A stretch of 7,132 nt of DNA from CAVXAE01 sp044225565 (GTDB lineage: Bacteria > Pseudomonadota > Gammaproteobacteria > Steroidobacterales > Steroidobacteraceae): NCBI GenBank assembly GCA_044225565.1, contig JBGAIL010000232.1:1-7132 (forward strand). Reading direction: 5' to 3'. This document shows, one piece after another, positions 1 through 5,627 of the stretch (the first letter of the stretch is position 1; each line of letters opens with the position of its first letter). Under the pieces are notes generated by a model. That model worked only from the letters and a program-made list of their open reading frames with translations. It did no database searches and was not told the DNA's origin. The position numbers were made by a program, and so were the translations under genes.

Positions 1-696
1 CTGTCGAGCGTCACGCGGCTGGCCGGCGTCGTCACGCTGCCGCGCACCGAGCAGGCCTCCATAACGCAGATCGAGTTCGTGGGCCTTTCCGAGAACCGCG
101 TGCTCGTGGTGCTGGTGCTCGACAACCGTGAGGTGCAGAACCGCATCATCCAGCTCGAGCGCTACTACTCACCGGACGAGCTGAAGCGCGCGGCCAACTA
201 TCTCAGCGAGCAGTGCCGCGGGCGCACGTTGCCCCAGGTGCGGCAGGAGATCCTGCGCCAGCTCAAGGAAGCGCACGAGCATATGAACCAGATGATGGTC
301 GACGCCATCTCGGTCGCGCAGCACGTGTTCACGGACGGCAGGGAGGAACAGCTCGAATACGTGATCGCCGGGGAGACCAACCTCATGGGCGTCGCGGAGC
401 TCTCGAGCGTCGAGCGGCTGCGCCGTCTGTTCGAGGCCTTCAACGAGAAGCGCGACTTCCTGCACCTGCTCGATCACAGCCTGCGGGCGGACGGCGTGCA
501 GATCTTCATCGGGCACGAGTCCGGCTACCAGGTGCTCGACGACTGCAGCCTGGTCACGGCACCTTACGGGACGGGAGAGTCCGTGGCGGGCGTGCTCGGC
601 GTCATCGGACCGACGCGCATGGCCTACGAGCGCGTCATCCCCATCGTGGATCTCACCGCGAAATTGCTCGGCTCCGCCTTGAATTCACGGCGCTGA
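1..696 (+). CDS. hrcA: HrcA, heat-inducible transcription repressor (C-terminal part; start lies before the window)
   Basis: The frame is open from base 1 and ends at TGA 694-696, giving about 231 residues. HrcA proteins are usually about 340-350 residues, so roughly the first 115, including the DNA-binding winged helix, lie upstream. The opening residues (LAGVVTLPR, then ITQIEFVGLSENRVLVVLVL) match the family's link into the central domain. The end carries the family signature GPTRMAYERVIPIVD, beginning near base 607, in the GAF-like ligand domain. A GTG at 79 could be mistaken for a start, but the protein similarity continues upstream of it. HrcA is known to bind CIRCE operators and repress groE and dnaK operons, with its activity helped by GroEL. 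No CIRCE element is visible here; one would be expected before hrcA, outside the window. Its place directly ahead of grpE fits a hrcA-grpE-dnaK-dnaJ heat-shock cluster. Confidence 0.96.
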   Translation: MSSVTRLAGVVTLPRTEQASITQIEFVGLSENRVLVVLVLDNREVQNRIIQLERYYSPDELKRAANYLSEQCRGRTLPQVRQEILRQLKEAHEHMNQMMVDAISVAQHVFTDGREEQLEYVIAGETNLMGVAELSSVERLRRLFEAFNEKRDFLHLLDHSLRADGVQIFIGHESGYQVLDDCSLVTAPYGTGESVAGVLGVIGPTRMAYERVIPIVDLTAKLLGSALNSRR

Positions 697-714
697 GCCT
701 TATCCTCGCGGCGA

Positions 715-745
715 CTTGCGGACACATGGATGTGAAGTCATTTTA
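715..745 (+). promoter_or_regulatory. Possible promoter for grpE (sigma-32-like or weak sigma-70-like)
   Basis: The 90-base gap between hrcA and grpE becomes clearly AT-rich from about 730. It holds CTTGCGG at 715-721, then 14 bases, then AGTCATTT at 736-743. This partly resembles the heat-shock (sigma-32) pattern CTTGAAA / CCCCATNT. The same bases can be read as a weak sigma-70 pair, TTGCGG (716-721) and CATTTT (739-744), 17 bases apart. Neither is a strong match. The call rests mainly on position and base composition. Confidence 0.3.
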
Positions 746-786
746 GGTTTTATCTGCAAGTTATTGTTTTAGGAGAGAATTAACTC

Positions 787-1311
787 ATGACCGCTGGAGA
801 GCACGAACCGACCGCCGTATTGCCCGAGACCGCAGCGCAGCTCGTCGAGCTCGAGCGTACGCAGCGGGCGCTCGTCGAAGCCGAGGAGCGCGCGAAGAAT
901 CATTGGGATCAGTACCTGCGCGCCGTCGCCGAATTCGACAACGTGCGCAAGCGCATGCAACGGGACATCGATGCGGCCGCGCGCTCGGCGGTCGAGAAGC
1001 TCGTGCTGGAGCTGTTGCCCGTCAAGGACAGCCTCGCGCTCGCTGTGGAGAACGCAGGCAAGGCGGACGTCGCGAGCCTCGCGGCCGGCCAGGAGGCCAC
1101 CCTCAAGCTGCTGGACAAGGCGTTCGAGAAGATCGAGATCCAGGAGCTCGATCCCGAAGGCGAGCCCTTCGATCCCACCCGGCACGAGGCGGTCATGACG
1201 CAGGAATCCGGCACGGTGGAGCCCAATTCGGTGCTCCGGGTGCTGCAGAAGGGCTACGAGCTCAACGGGCGGGTGCTGCGGCCCGCGCGGGTCATCGTGT
1301 CCAAGTCTTGA
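787..1311 (+). CDS. grpE: GrpE, nucleotide exchange factor for DnaK
   Basis: GrpE is a cytoplasmic homodimer that releases ADP from DnaK and so drives the chaperone cycle. The protein is 174 residues, somewhat shorter than E. coli GrpE (197) mainly at the N-terminus. Residues about 15-60 are rich in E, A, R and L and should form the long paired helix. They include the typical stretch QYLRAVAEFDNVRKRMQRD. The C-terminal beta domain carries the family signature: EPFDPTRHEAVM, then LQKGYELNGRVLRPARVIVSK at the end. The start at ATG 787 is supported by AGGAGA at 771-776, although the gap to the start is long (about 10 bases). It lies 90 bases after hrcA and 65 before dnaK, in the usual heat-shock order. 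The frame shows no damage. Confidence 0.97.
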   Translation: MTAGEHEPTAVLPETAAQLVELERTQRALVEAEERAKNHWDQYLRAVAEFDNVRKRMQRDIDAAARSAVEKLVLELLPVKDSLALAVENAGKADVASLAAGQEATLKLLDKAFEKIEIQELDPEGEPFDPTRHEAVMTQESGTVEPNSVLRVLQKGYELNGRVLRPARVIVSKS

Positions 1312-1376
1312 ATCGGCAGCCCACACGCCCCAAAAAGGGGTTCATTCAGATCGAACAGGCATGAGCGGAGCAGACC

Positions 1377-3306
1377 ATGGCTAAGGCAATCGGCATCGAC
1401 CTCGGGACCACCAATTCCTGCGTGGCCATCATGGAGGGCGGCAAGCCTCGCGTCATCGAGAACAGCGAGGGCGATCGCACCACGCCGTCCATCGTCGCGT
1501 TCACCAGGGACAACGAAGTCATCGTGGGCCAGCCGGCCAAGCGCCAGGCGGTCACCAACCCGCAGAACACCCTGTTCGCGGTGAAGCGCCTCATCGGCCG
1601 CCGCTTCGAGGACGAGGTGGTGCAGCGGGACATCAAGATGGTCCCCTACAAGATCGTGAAGGCCGACAACGGCGACGCCTGGGTCGAGGCCCAGGGGAAG
1701 AAAATGGCCGCGCAGGAGATCTCCGCGCGCGTGCTCATGAAAATGAAGAAGACGGCCGAGGACTACCTCGGCGAGCCCGTCACGGAAGCGGTCATCACTG
1801 TTCCTGTACTTCAACGACTCGCAGCGCCAGGCGACCAAGGACGCCACGCATCGCGGGCCTGGAAGTGAAGCGCATCATCAACGAGCCCACCGCGGCGGCG
1901 CCGGCCTCCACGGCCTCGACAAGCAGGGCGCGGACCGCAAGATCGCCGCATGACCTGGGCGGCGGCGACCTTCGATGACCCTGATCATCGAGATCGCGTC
2001 GACGGCGAGCGCCAGTTCGAGGCAGCTCTCCACCAACGGCGACACCTTCCTCGGCGGCGAGGATTTCGACCTGCGCATCGTGAATTACCTCGCGGACGAG
2101 TTCCAGAAGGAGTCCGGCGTCGACGTGCGCAAGGATCCGCTCGCCATGCAGCGCCTCAAGGAGGCCGCGGAGAAGGGCAAGATCGAGCTGTCCTCCACGC
2201 AGCAGACCGACATCAACCTGCCGTACATCACCGCAGACGCCTCGGGCCCGAAGCATCTCAACATCCGGCTCACGCGGGCGAAGCTCGAATCGCTGGTCGA
2301 GGACCTCGTGAAGAGGACCATCGAGCCGTGCCGCATCGCGCTCAAGGACGCCGGCGTCAGCGCGGGCGACGTCGCGGAGGTCATCCTCGTCGGCGGCCAG
2401 ACGCGCATGCCGCTCGTGCAGAAGTACGTGAAGGACTTCTTCGGCAAGGACCCGCGCAAGGACGTGAACCCCGACGAGGCCGTCGCGGTCGGTGCTGCGA
2501 TCCAGGCCGGCGTGCTCGCGGGCGAGGTGAAGGACGTGCTGCTGCTGGACGTCACGCCGCTATCGCTCGGCATCGAGACGCTCGGCGGCATCTCCACCAA
2601 GCTCATCGAGAAGAACACCACCATCCCGACCAAGGCGTCGCAGACCTTCTCGACGGCCGACGACGGGCAGACGGCCGTGACCATCCACGTGCTGCAGGGT
2701 GAGCGCGAGCGCGCCGCGGACAACAAGTCCCTCGGCAAGTTCGACCTGACGGACATCGCGCCGCAGCCGCGCGGCATGCCGCAGATCGAGGTGTCCTTCG
2801 ACATCGACGCGAACGGCATCCTGAACGTCTCGGCGAAGGACAAGGCCACGGGCAAGGAGCAGAAGATCGTCATCAAGGCCTCGAGCGGCCTGTCGGAGGA
2901 GGAGATCAAGCGCATGGTGCGCGACGCCGAGGCGCACGCCGCCGAGGACAAGCGCTTCCGCGAGCTGGTCGAGTCGCGCAACAAGGCCGACGGCCTCATC
3001 CACTCGGTCGAAAGCTCCCTCAAGGAGCTCGGCGACAAGGTGGACGGGGGTGAGCGGGGGCGCATCGAGTCCGCCCTCTCGGACCTGCGCACCGCGCTCA
3101 AGGGTGATGACAAGGGCGCCATCGACAAGAAGGCCGAGGCGCTCGCCCAGGCGGCGTCCAGCCTTGCCCAGTCCGCTCAGGCCAGTGCCGCGGGCGCAGC
3201 CGGTCCCGAGGCGGGTGCGTCCGGCGGCGGTGGCGCGAAGCCGGGCGGCGACGATGTCGTCGATGCGGAGTTCGAAGAGGTCAAGGACAAAGACCTGCGC
3301 TCGTAA
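1377..3306 (+). CDS. dnaK: DnaK (Hsp70) chaperone; reading frame broken by clustered indels at 1806-2025
   Basis: DnaK is the ATP-driven Hsp70 that binds exposed hydrophobic peptides, working with DnaJ and GrpE. The start at ATG 1377 follows GGAG (1367-1370) at 6 bases. Residues 1-143 are clean and include the phosphate-binding IGIDLGTTNSC and the catalytic-lysine motif FAVKRLIGRRF. From 1806 to about 2025 the expected protein (YFNDSQRQATKDA, IAGLEVKRIINEPTAAA, GLDKQGADRKIA, then the second phosphate motif GGGTFD) can still be read, but only by changing frame about eight times. From about 2026 to TAA 3304-3306 it is clean again. It covers the rest of the ATPase domain (LVGGQTRMPLVQKYV), the linker and substrate domain (DVLLLDVTPLSLGIETLGG) and the C-terminal tail (DDVVDAEFEEVKDKDLRS) after a Gly/Ala-rich stretch. 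The total of 1930 bases is close to a normal DnaK (about 640 residues) but is not a multiple of three. As written, no full protein is encoded. I infer sequence error rather than a true pseudogene. Confidence 0.95.
1806..2025 (+). other. Indel-scrambled segment within dnaK
   Basis: By matching the sequence to the well-known DnaK protein I place the following events. Two bases are lost after 1806 and two near 1846-1849. Two are gained at 1907-1911, where a TAC codon reads TCCAC. Two are lost at 1948-1951. One is gained at 1967 and one in 1977-1983. A net loss that shifts the frame by -1 occurs at 1999-2000, and one base is gained at 2022-2025. Between these points the amino acids are family-typical. 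The exact bases are uncertain, but the frame of each conserved block is directly visible. Confidence 0.85.
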
Positions 3307-3329
3307 GCTGCGCGCTCTCGGATGAGCAG

Positions 3330-3361
3330 GGGCGGTCTCGCGGATCGTGAGACCGCCCTTT
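3330..3361 (+). terminator. Strong hairpin with short T run between dnaK and dnaJ
   Basis: GGGCGGTCTC (3330-3339) and GAGACCGCCC (3349-3358) are perfect 10-base complements around a 9-base loop. A further C-G and G-U pair can close the loop to GGATC. Three T's follow (3359-3361), so it resembles an intrinsic terminator with a weak U tract. It starts 23 bases after the dnaK stop. Its likely role is partial termination or protection of the dnaK 3' end, lowering dnaJ output relative to dnaK. That role is inferred. Confidence 0.75.
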
Positions 3362-3400
3362 CCATGAGGGTGGGTGTCCCAACTCAGGTCCTCGCCGCCG

Positions 3401-4555
3401 ATGCGGGCGGGCGGCCTGATCGAGCGCGATTACTACAAGGTCCCGACGTCCCGAAGAACGCCACCGAGGCGGGAGATCAAGAAGGCCTATCGCCGCCTGG
3501 CGATGAAGTACCACCCGGATCGCAATCCCGACGATCACGAGGCCGAAGACAAGTTCAAGGAAGCCAAGGAGGCCTGTGAGGTCCTGACCGACGCGCAGAA
3601 GCGCGCCGCGTACGACCAGTTCGGCCACGCCGGCGTCGAGGCCGCCTCGAGGCCCGGCGGCGGCCGGGGCTTCGATCCCGGCGAGTCCTTCAACGACATC
3701 TTCGGCAACGTGTTCAGCGACATCTTCGGTGCCGCTCGCCGCGGTGCCGGCGGCCAGCAGGTGTTCCGCGGCGCGGACCTGCGCTACGAGCTCGAGATCG
3801 AGCTCGATCAGGCCGTGTTCGGTCACACCGTCGAAATCGAGATCCCGAGGCTAGCCGAGTGCGACACCTGCGGCGGCAACGGCGCGGCGCCGGGCAGCAA
3901 TCCTTCCGTGTGCGACACGTGCGGCGGCTCGGGCCAGGTGCGCATGTCGCAGGGCTTCTTCCAGCTGCAGCAGGCGTGCCCGCGCTGCCGCGGCGCCGGC
4001 ACCGTCGTCAAGAATCCTTGCGACACCTGTCTGGGGCAGGGGCGCGTGCGACGCCGCAAGAAGCTGTCCGTGAAGGTGCCGGCCGGTGTCGACCAGGGCG
4101 ATCGCATCCGGCTCTCGGGCGAGGGCGAAGCCGGCCGCAATGGCGGCCCGCCGGGCGATCTCTACGTCGAGATCCAGGTGCGCGAGCATCCCATCTTCGA
4201 GCGGGACGGCGAGCATCTGAGCTGCGAAGTGCCGGTGAGCTTCGCCACTGCGGCGCTGGGCGGCACTGTCGAGGTGCCTACGCTCGATGGCGCGGTTACC
4301 ATCAAGGTACCGGCCGAGACGCAGTCCGGCCGTGTCTTCCGGCTGCGGGACAAGGGCGTGAAGCCGGTGAGGGGCGGAGCACGCGGCGACCTGTTCTGCC
4401 GCGTGGTCATCGAGACACCCGTCAAGCTTTCCAGTGAGCAGCGCGAGCTCATCCAGCAACTGGAGGAATCCTTGAAGCGAGACACGCAGCGCCATGCGCC
4501 CCGCGGGGAAGGATTCTTCGAGGGCGTGAAGCGGTTTTTCTCGGGGCACGGCTAA
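3401..4555 (+). CDS. dnaJ: DnaJ (Hsp40) co-chaperone, with a short scrambled patch in the J domain
   Basis: DnaJ delivers unfolded clients to DnaK and stimulates its ATPase through the HPD motif. From ATG 3401 the protein is 384 residues (E. coli 376). The HPD is at residues 38-40 (KYHPDRNP), followed by a Gly/Phe region (DIFGNVFSDIFG). Four zinc-binding CxxCxGxG repeats lie at residues 154-214 (CDTCGGNG, CDTCGGSG, CPRCRGAG, CDTCLGQG). The C-terminal substrate domains follow (VPAGVDQGDRIRLSGEGEAG, HPIFERDGEHL, FCRVVIETP). The start is uncertain. GTG 3374 and ATG 3401 are in frame, but family alignment places the true N-terminus at 3416, where CTG ATC GAG CGC GAT TAC TAC looks like ATG-Ser-Glu-Arg-Asp-Tyr-Tyr with two changes. 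At 3441-3471 a one-base loss and a one-base gain replace the expected LGVPKNATEAE with PTSRRTPPRRE. Residue 59 is Cys where Tyr is usual (KEACEVL). It lies after the hairpin that follows dnaK. Confidence 0.94.
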   Translation: MRAGGLIERDYYKVPTSRRTPPRREIKKAYRRLAMKYHPDRNPDDHEAEDKFKEAKEACEVLTDAQKRAAYDQFGHAGVEAASRPGGGRGFDPGESFNDIFGNVFSDIFGAARRGAGGQQVFRGADLRYELEIELDQAVFGHTVEIEIPRLAECDTCGGNGAAPGSNPSVCDTCGGSGQVRMSQGFFQLQQACPRCRGAGTVVKNPCDTCLGQGRVRRRKKLSVKVPAGVDQGDRIRLSGEGEAGRNGGPPGDLYVEIQVREHPIFERDGEHLSCEVPVSFATAALGGTVEVPTLDGAVTIKVPAETQSGRVFRLRDKGVKPVRGGARGDLFCRVVIETPVKLSSEQRELIQQLEESLKRDTQRHAPRGEGFFEGVKRFFSGHG

Positions 4556-4568
4556 TGAGCATTTCATC

Positions 4569-4601
4569 CGGCGCCTGGCGCCGCCATGCGTACGCGGCGG
4601 C
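4569..4601 (+). other. Two overlapping GC-rich hairpins between dnaJ and dapB
   Basis: CGGCGC (4569-4574) pairs with GCGCCG (4578-4583) around a 3-base loop. GCCGCC (4580-4585) pairs with GGCGGC (4596-4601) around a 10-base loop. The two share bases 4580-4583, so they cannot form together. No T run follows either stem, so they are not typical terminators. GC-rich DNA yields such stems by chance, and no function is assigned. Confidence 0.4.
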
Positions 4602-4631
4602 TTACGGCCCATCAAGTCCTGCGCGCAGCGC

Positions 4632-5435
4632 ATGGTAAAGGTTGCGATCATTGGAGCGACGGGCCGCATGGGGCTGTCGCTGGTGCGCGCCGCTCGCGAG
4701 ACGGGCGACGTGCGTATCGTCGCCGCGGTGGCCTCGGAGAACAGCCCGTATCTCGGCCGCGACGCGGGGCAGCTGGCGGACCAGACCACGCTCGGCACGC
4801 TCGTCACCAGCGATCTGCGCGCTGCGCTGTCCGTCAGCGACGTCGCCATCGACTTCTCCCGACCCGATGCCACCGCAGCCACGCTTGCGGCCTGCCGTGC
4901 TGTCTACCGGCCGTTGCTCATCGGTACCACCGGCCTGCCGAACGAGCTCACCAGCGAGTTCATGAAGGCAGCGCGCGATATTCCGCTGCTCGTCGCATCG
5001 AACACCAGCATCGGCGTCAGCCTGCTCGTCGAGCTTGTGCGCGCGTGCGCGCGGGCCCTGCCTTCGAGCTTCGACATCGAGATCATCGAAGCGCATCACC
5101 GCAACAAGAAAGATGCGCCTTCCGGCACCGCGATCACCCTCGGCCGCGCCGCGGCGCGCGCGCGCGGGCATGAGCTCACCGAAGTGAGCATCATGAACCG
5201 CACAGCTGGGGGCGAGCGTGTGGAGGGCGACATCGGCTTCTCCACCGTCCGTGGCGGCGACATAGTAGGGGAGCACACGGTGCTTTTTGCCGCCCCCGGG
5301 GAGCAGATCCTGCTCACTCACAGGGCAACGGACCGCTCCATTTTCGCCCGCGGCGCCCTCCGGGCTGCGGCCTGGCTGGCGGTGCAGCCGGTGGGGCTTT
5401 ATGGCATGCAGGATGTCGCCGGTTACAAAACATAG
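4632..5435 (+). CDS. dapB: 4-hydroxy-tetrahydrodipicolinate reductase (DapB)
   Basis: DapB uses NAD(P)H to reduce the product of DapA, making tetrahydrodipicolinate in the diaminopimelate and lysine pathway that supplies cell-wall cross-links. The 267 residues match the normal length (E. coli 273). The N-terminal Rossmann motif is VAIIGATGRMG (residues 4-14). IDFSRPDAT and IGTTGL follow, in the cofactor and hinge region. The catalytic segment EAHHRNKKDAPSGTA has H155 and K159 at the places of E. coli H159 and K163. The C-terminus has GEHTVLFA and the closing HRATDRSIFARGALRAAAWL. Near residue 38 the sequence reads VASENSP, lacking the Glu-Arg pair that E. coli uses near the adenine ribose, so cofactor preference may differ. 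The conserved loop reads ASNTSIGV rather than AANFSVGV. No clear ribosome-binding site precedes ATG 4632. The frame is intact. Confidence 0.97.
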   Translation: MVKVAIIGATGRMGLSLVRAARETGDVRIVAAVASENSPYLGRDAGQLADQTTLGTLVTSDLRAALSVSDVAIDFSRPDATAATLAACRAVYRPLLIGTTGLPNELTSEFMKAARDIPLLVASNTSIGVSLLVELVRACARALPSSFDIEIIEAHHRNKKDAPSGTAITLGRAAARARGHELTEVSIMNRTAGGERVEGDIGFSTVRGGDIVGEHTVLFAAPGEQILLTHRATDRSIFARGALRAAAWLAVQPVGLYGMQDVAGYKT

Positions 5436-5477
5436 ACTTACCGGATTTTCCGCAGTAATTCTGCAGTTTCTTCCTCC

Positions 5478-5527
5478 AAAAAAAGCCTGCCGAACGCGTG
5501 GACACTTCGGGCCCCCGCTCGTAGAAT
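5478..5527 (+). promoter_or_regulatory. Sigma-70-type promoter for carAB with upstream A-tract
   Basis: TGGACA at 5499-5504 (five of six matches to TTGACA) and TAGAAT at 5522-5527 (five of six to TATAAT) are exactly 17 bases apart. This is the best promoter in the window. A run of seven A's at 5478-5484 lies about 50-57 bases before the predicted start of transcription (near 5534), where UP elements contact the RNA polymerase alpha subunit. Transcription from here would give a leader of about 90 bases before carA. No convincing ArgR box is visible. Confidence 0.7.
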
Positions 5528-5555
5528 TTCGCCCGAATCCGAAAGGGTTTAGTCC

Positions 5556-5627
5556 ATGCAAGGCGGGAGGATGTTCGACGAGAACTCCTCCCGCTTTGTA
5601 TATGCGCGCAGGGGAATCCATACGTGA
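5556..5627 (+). CDS. Putative 23-residue leader peptide upstream of carA
   Basis: A short frame runs from ATG 5556 to TGA 5625-5627. It is preceded by AAAGGG (5542-5547) at a good spacing of 8 bases. It encodes MQGGRMFDENSSRFVYARR plus four residues. Four of the 23 residues are Arg, including a tandem Arg-Arg (CGC AGG, 5607-5612) that falls on the carA ribosome-binding site. Its stop overlaps the carA start as GTGA (5624-5627), an arrangement that commonly gives translational coupling. A long hairpin lies within it. An arginine-containing leader before an operon that supplies arginine precursors suggests a regulatory role, but the frame is short and expression is unproven. It could be chance. 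Confidence 0.45.
   Translation: MQGGRMFDENSSRFVYARRGIHT
5560..5597 (+). promoter_or_regulatory. Long hairpin in the carA leader (possible attenuator)
   Basis: AAGGCGGGAGGA (5560-5571) pairs with TCCTCCCGCTTT (5586-5597) over 12 pairs with one G-U. After a bulged T, GTTC (5573-5576) pairs with GAAC (5582-5585) around the loop GACGA. The stem is opened by A's and closed by T's, followed by GTATAT, which resembles an intrinsic terminator with an imperfect U tract. It lies wholly between the predicted transcription start and the carA start. A ribosome reading the leader frame would open it, so it could act as an attenuator or as a translation-sensitive structure. Confidence 0.65.
5610..5615 (+). 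promoter_or_regulatory. Ribosome-binding site of carA
   Basis: AGGGGA sits 8 bases before GTG 5624. It decides the GTG start, because there is no in-frame ATG nearby and the protein similarity begins at once (NVDAVLALADGT). Confidence 0.75.

Noticed and set aside
79..696. GTG at 79 as the start of a shorter hrcA
   Set aside because: The HrcA similarity continues without a break from base 1, so the gene simply starts before the window.
697..786. CIRCE operator for HrcA
   Set aside because: I looked for TTAGCACTC-N9-GAGTGCTAA or a near match before grpE and found none. It would be expected upstream of hrcA, outside the window.
1328..1340. CCCC-AAAAA-GGGG inverted repeat between grpE and dnaK
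   Set aside because: The stem is only four pairs with no T run after it, too weak to call a terminator or operator.
2085..3128. A 347-codon open frame on the minus strand opposite dnaK
   Set aside because: Long antisense frames opposite dnaK are common in GC-rich DNA because of its codon bias. The translation is Ser/Arg-rich without recognisable domains, and the plus strand encodes clear DnaK.
1377..3306. dnaK as two separate genes or a true pseudogene
   Set aside because: The two halves together make one normal-length DnaK. Flanks are under evident protein constraint, and the damage is confined to one short patch.
5452..5464. GCAG-TAATT-CTGC inverted repeat after dapB, followed by TTTCTT
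   Set aside because: A four-pair stem is too short for a believable terminator, though it could be a weak one for dapB. It does not match an operator I recognise.
3851..5621. Long minus-strand open frames opposite dnaJ and dapB (3851-4882 and 4602-5621)
   Set aside because: They cross the ends of the plus-strand genes, resemble no family I know, and have the composition of shadow frames.
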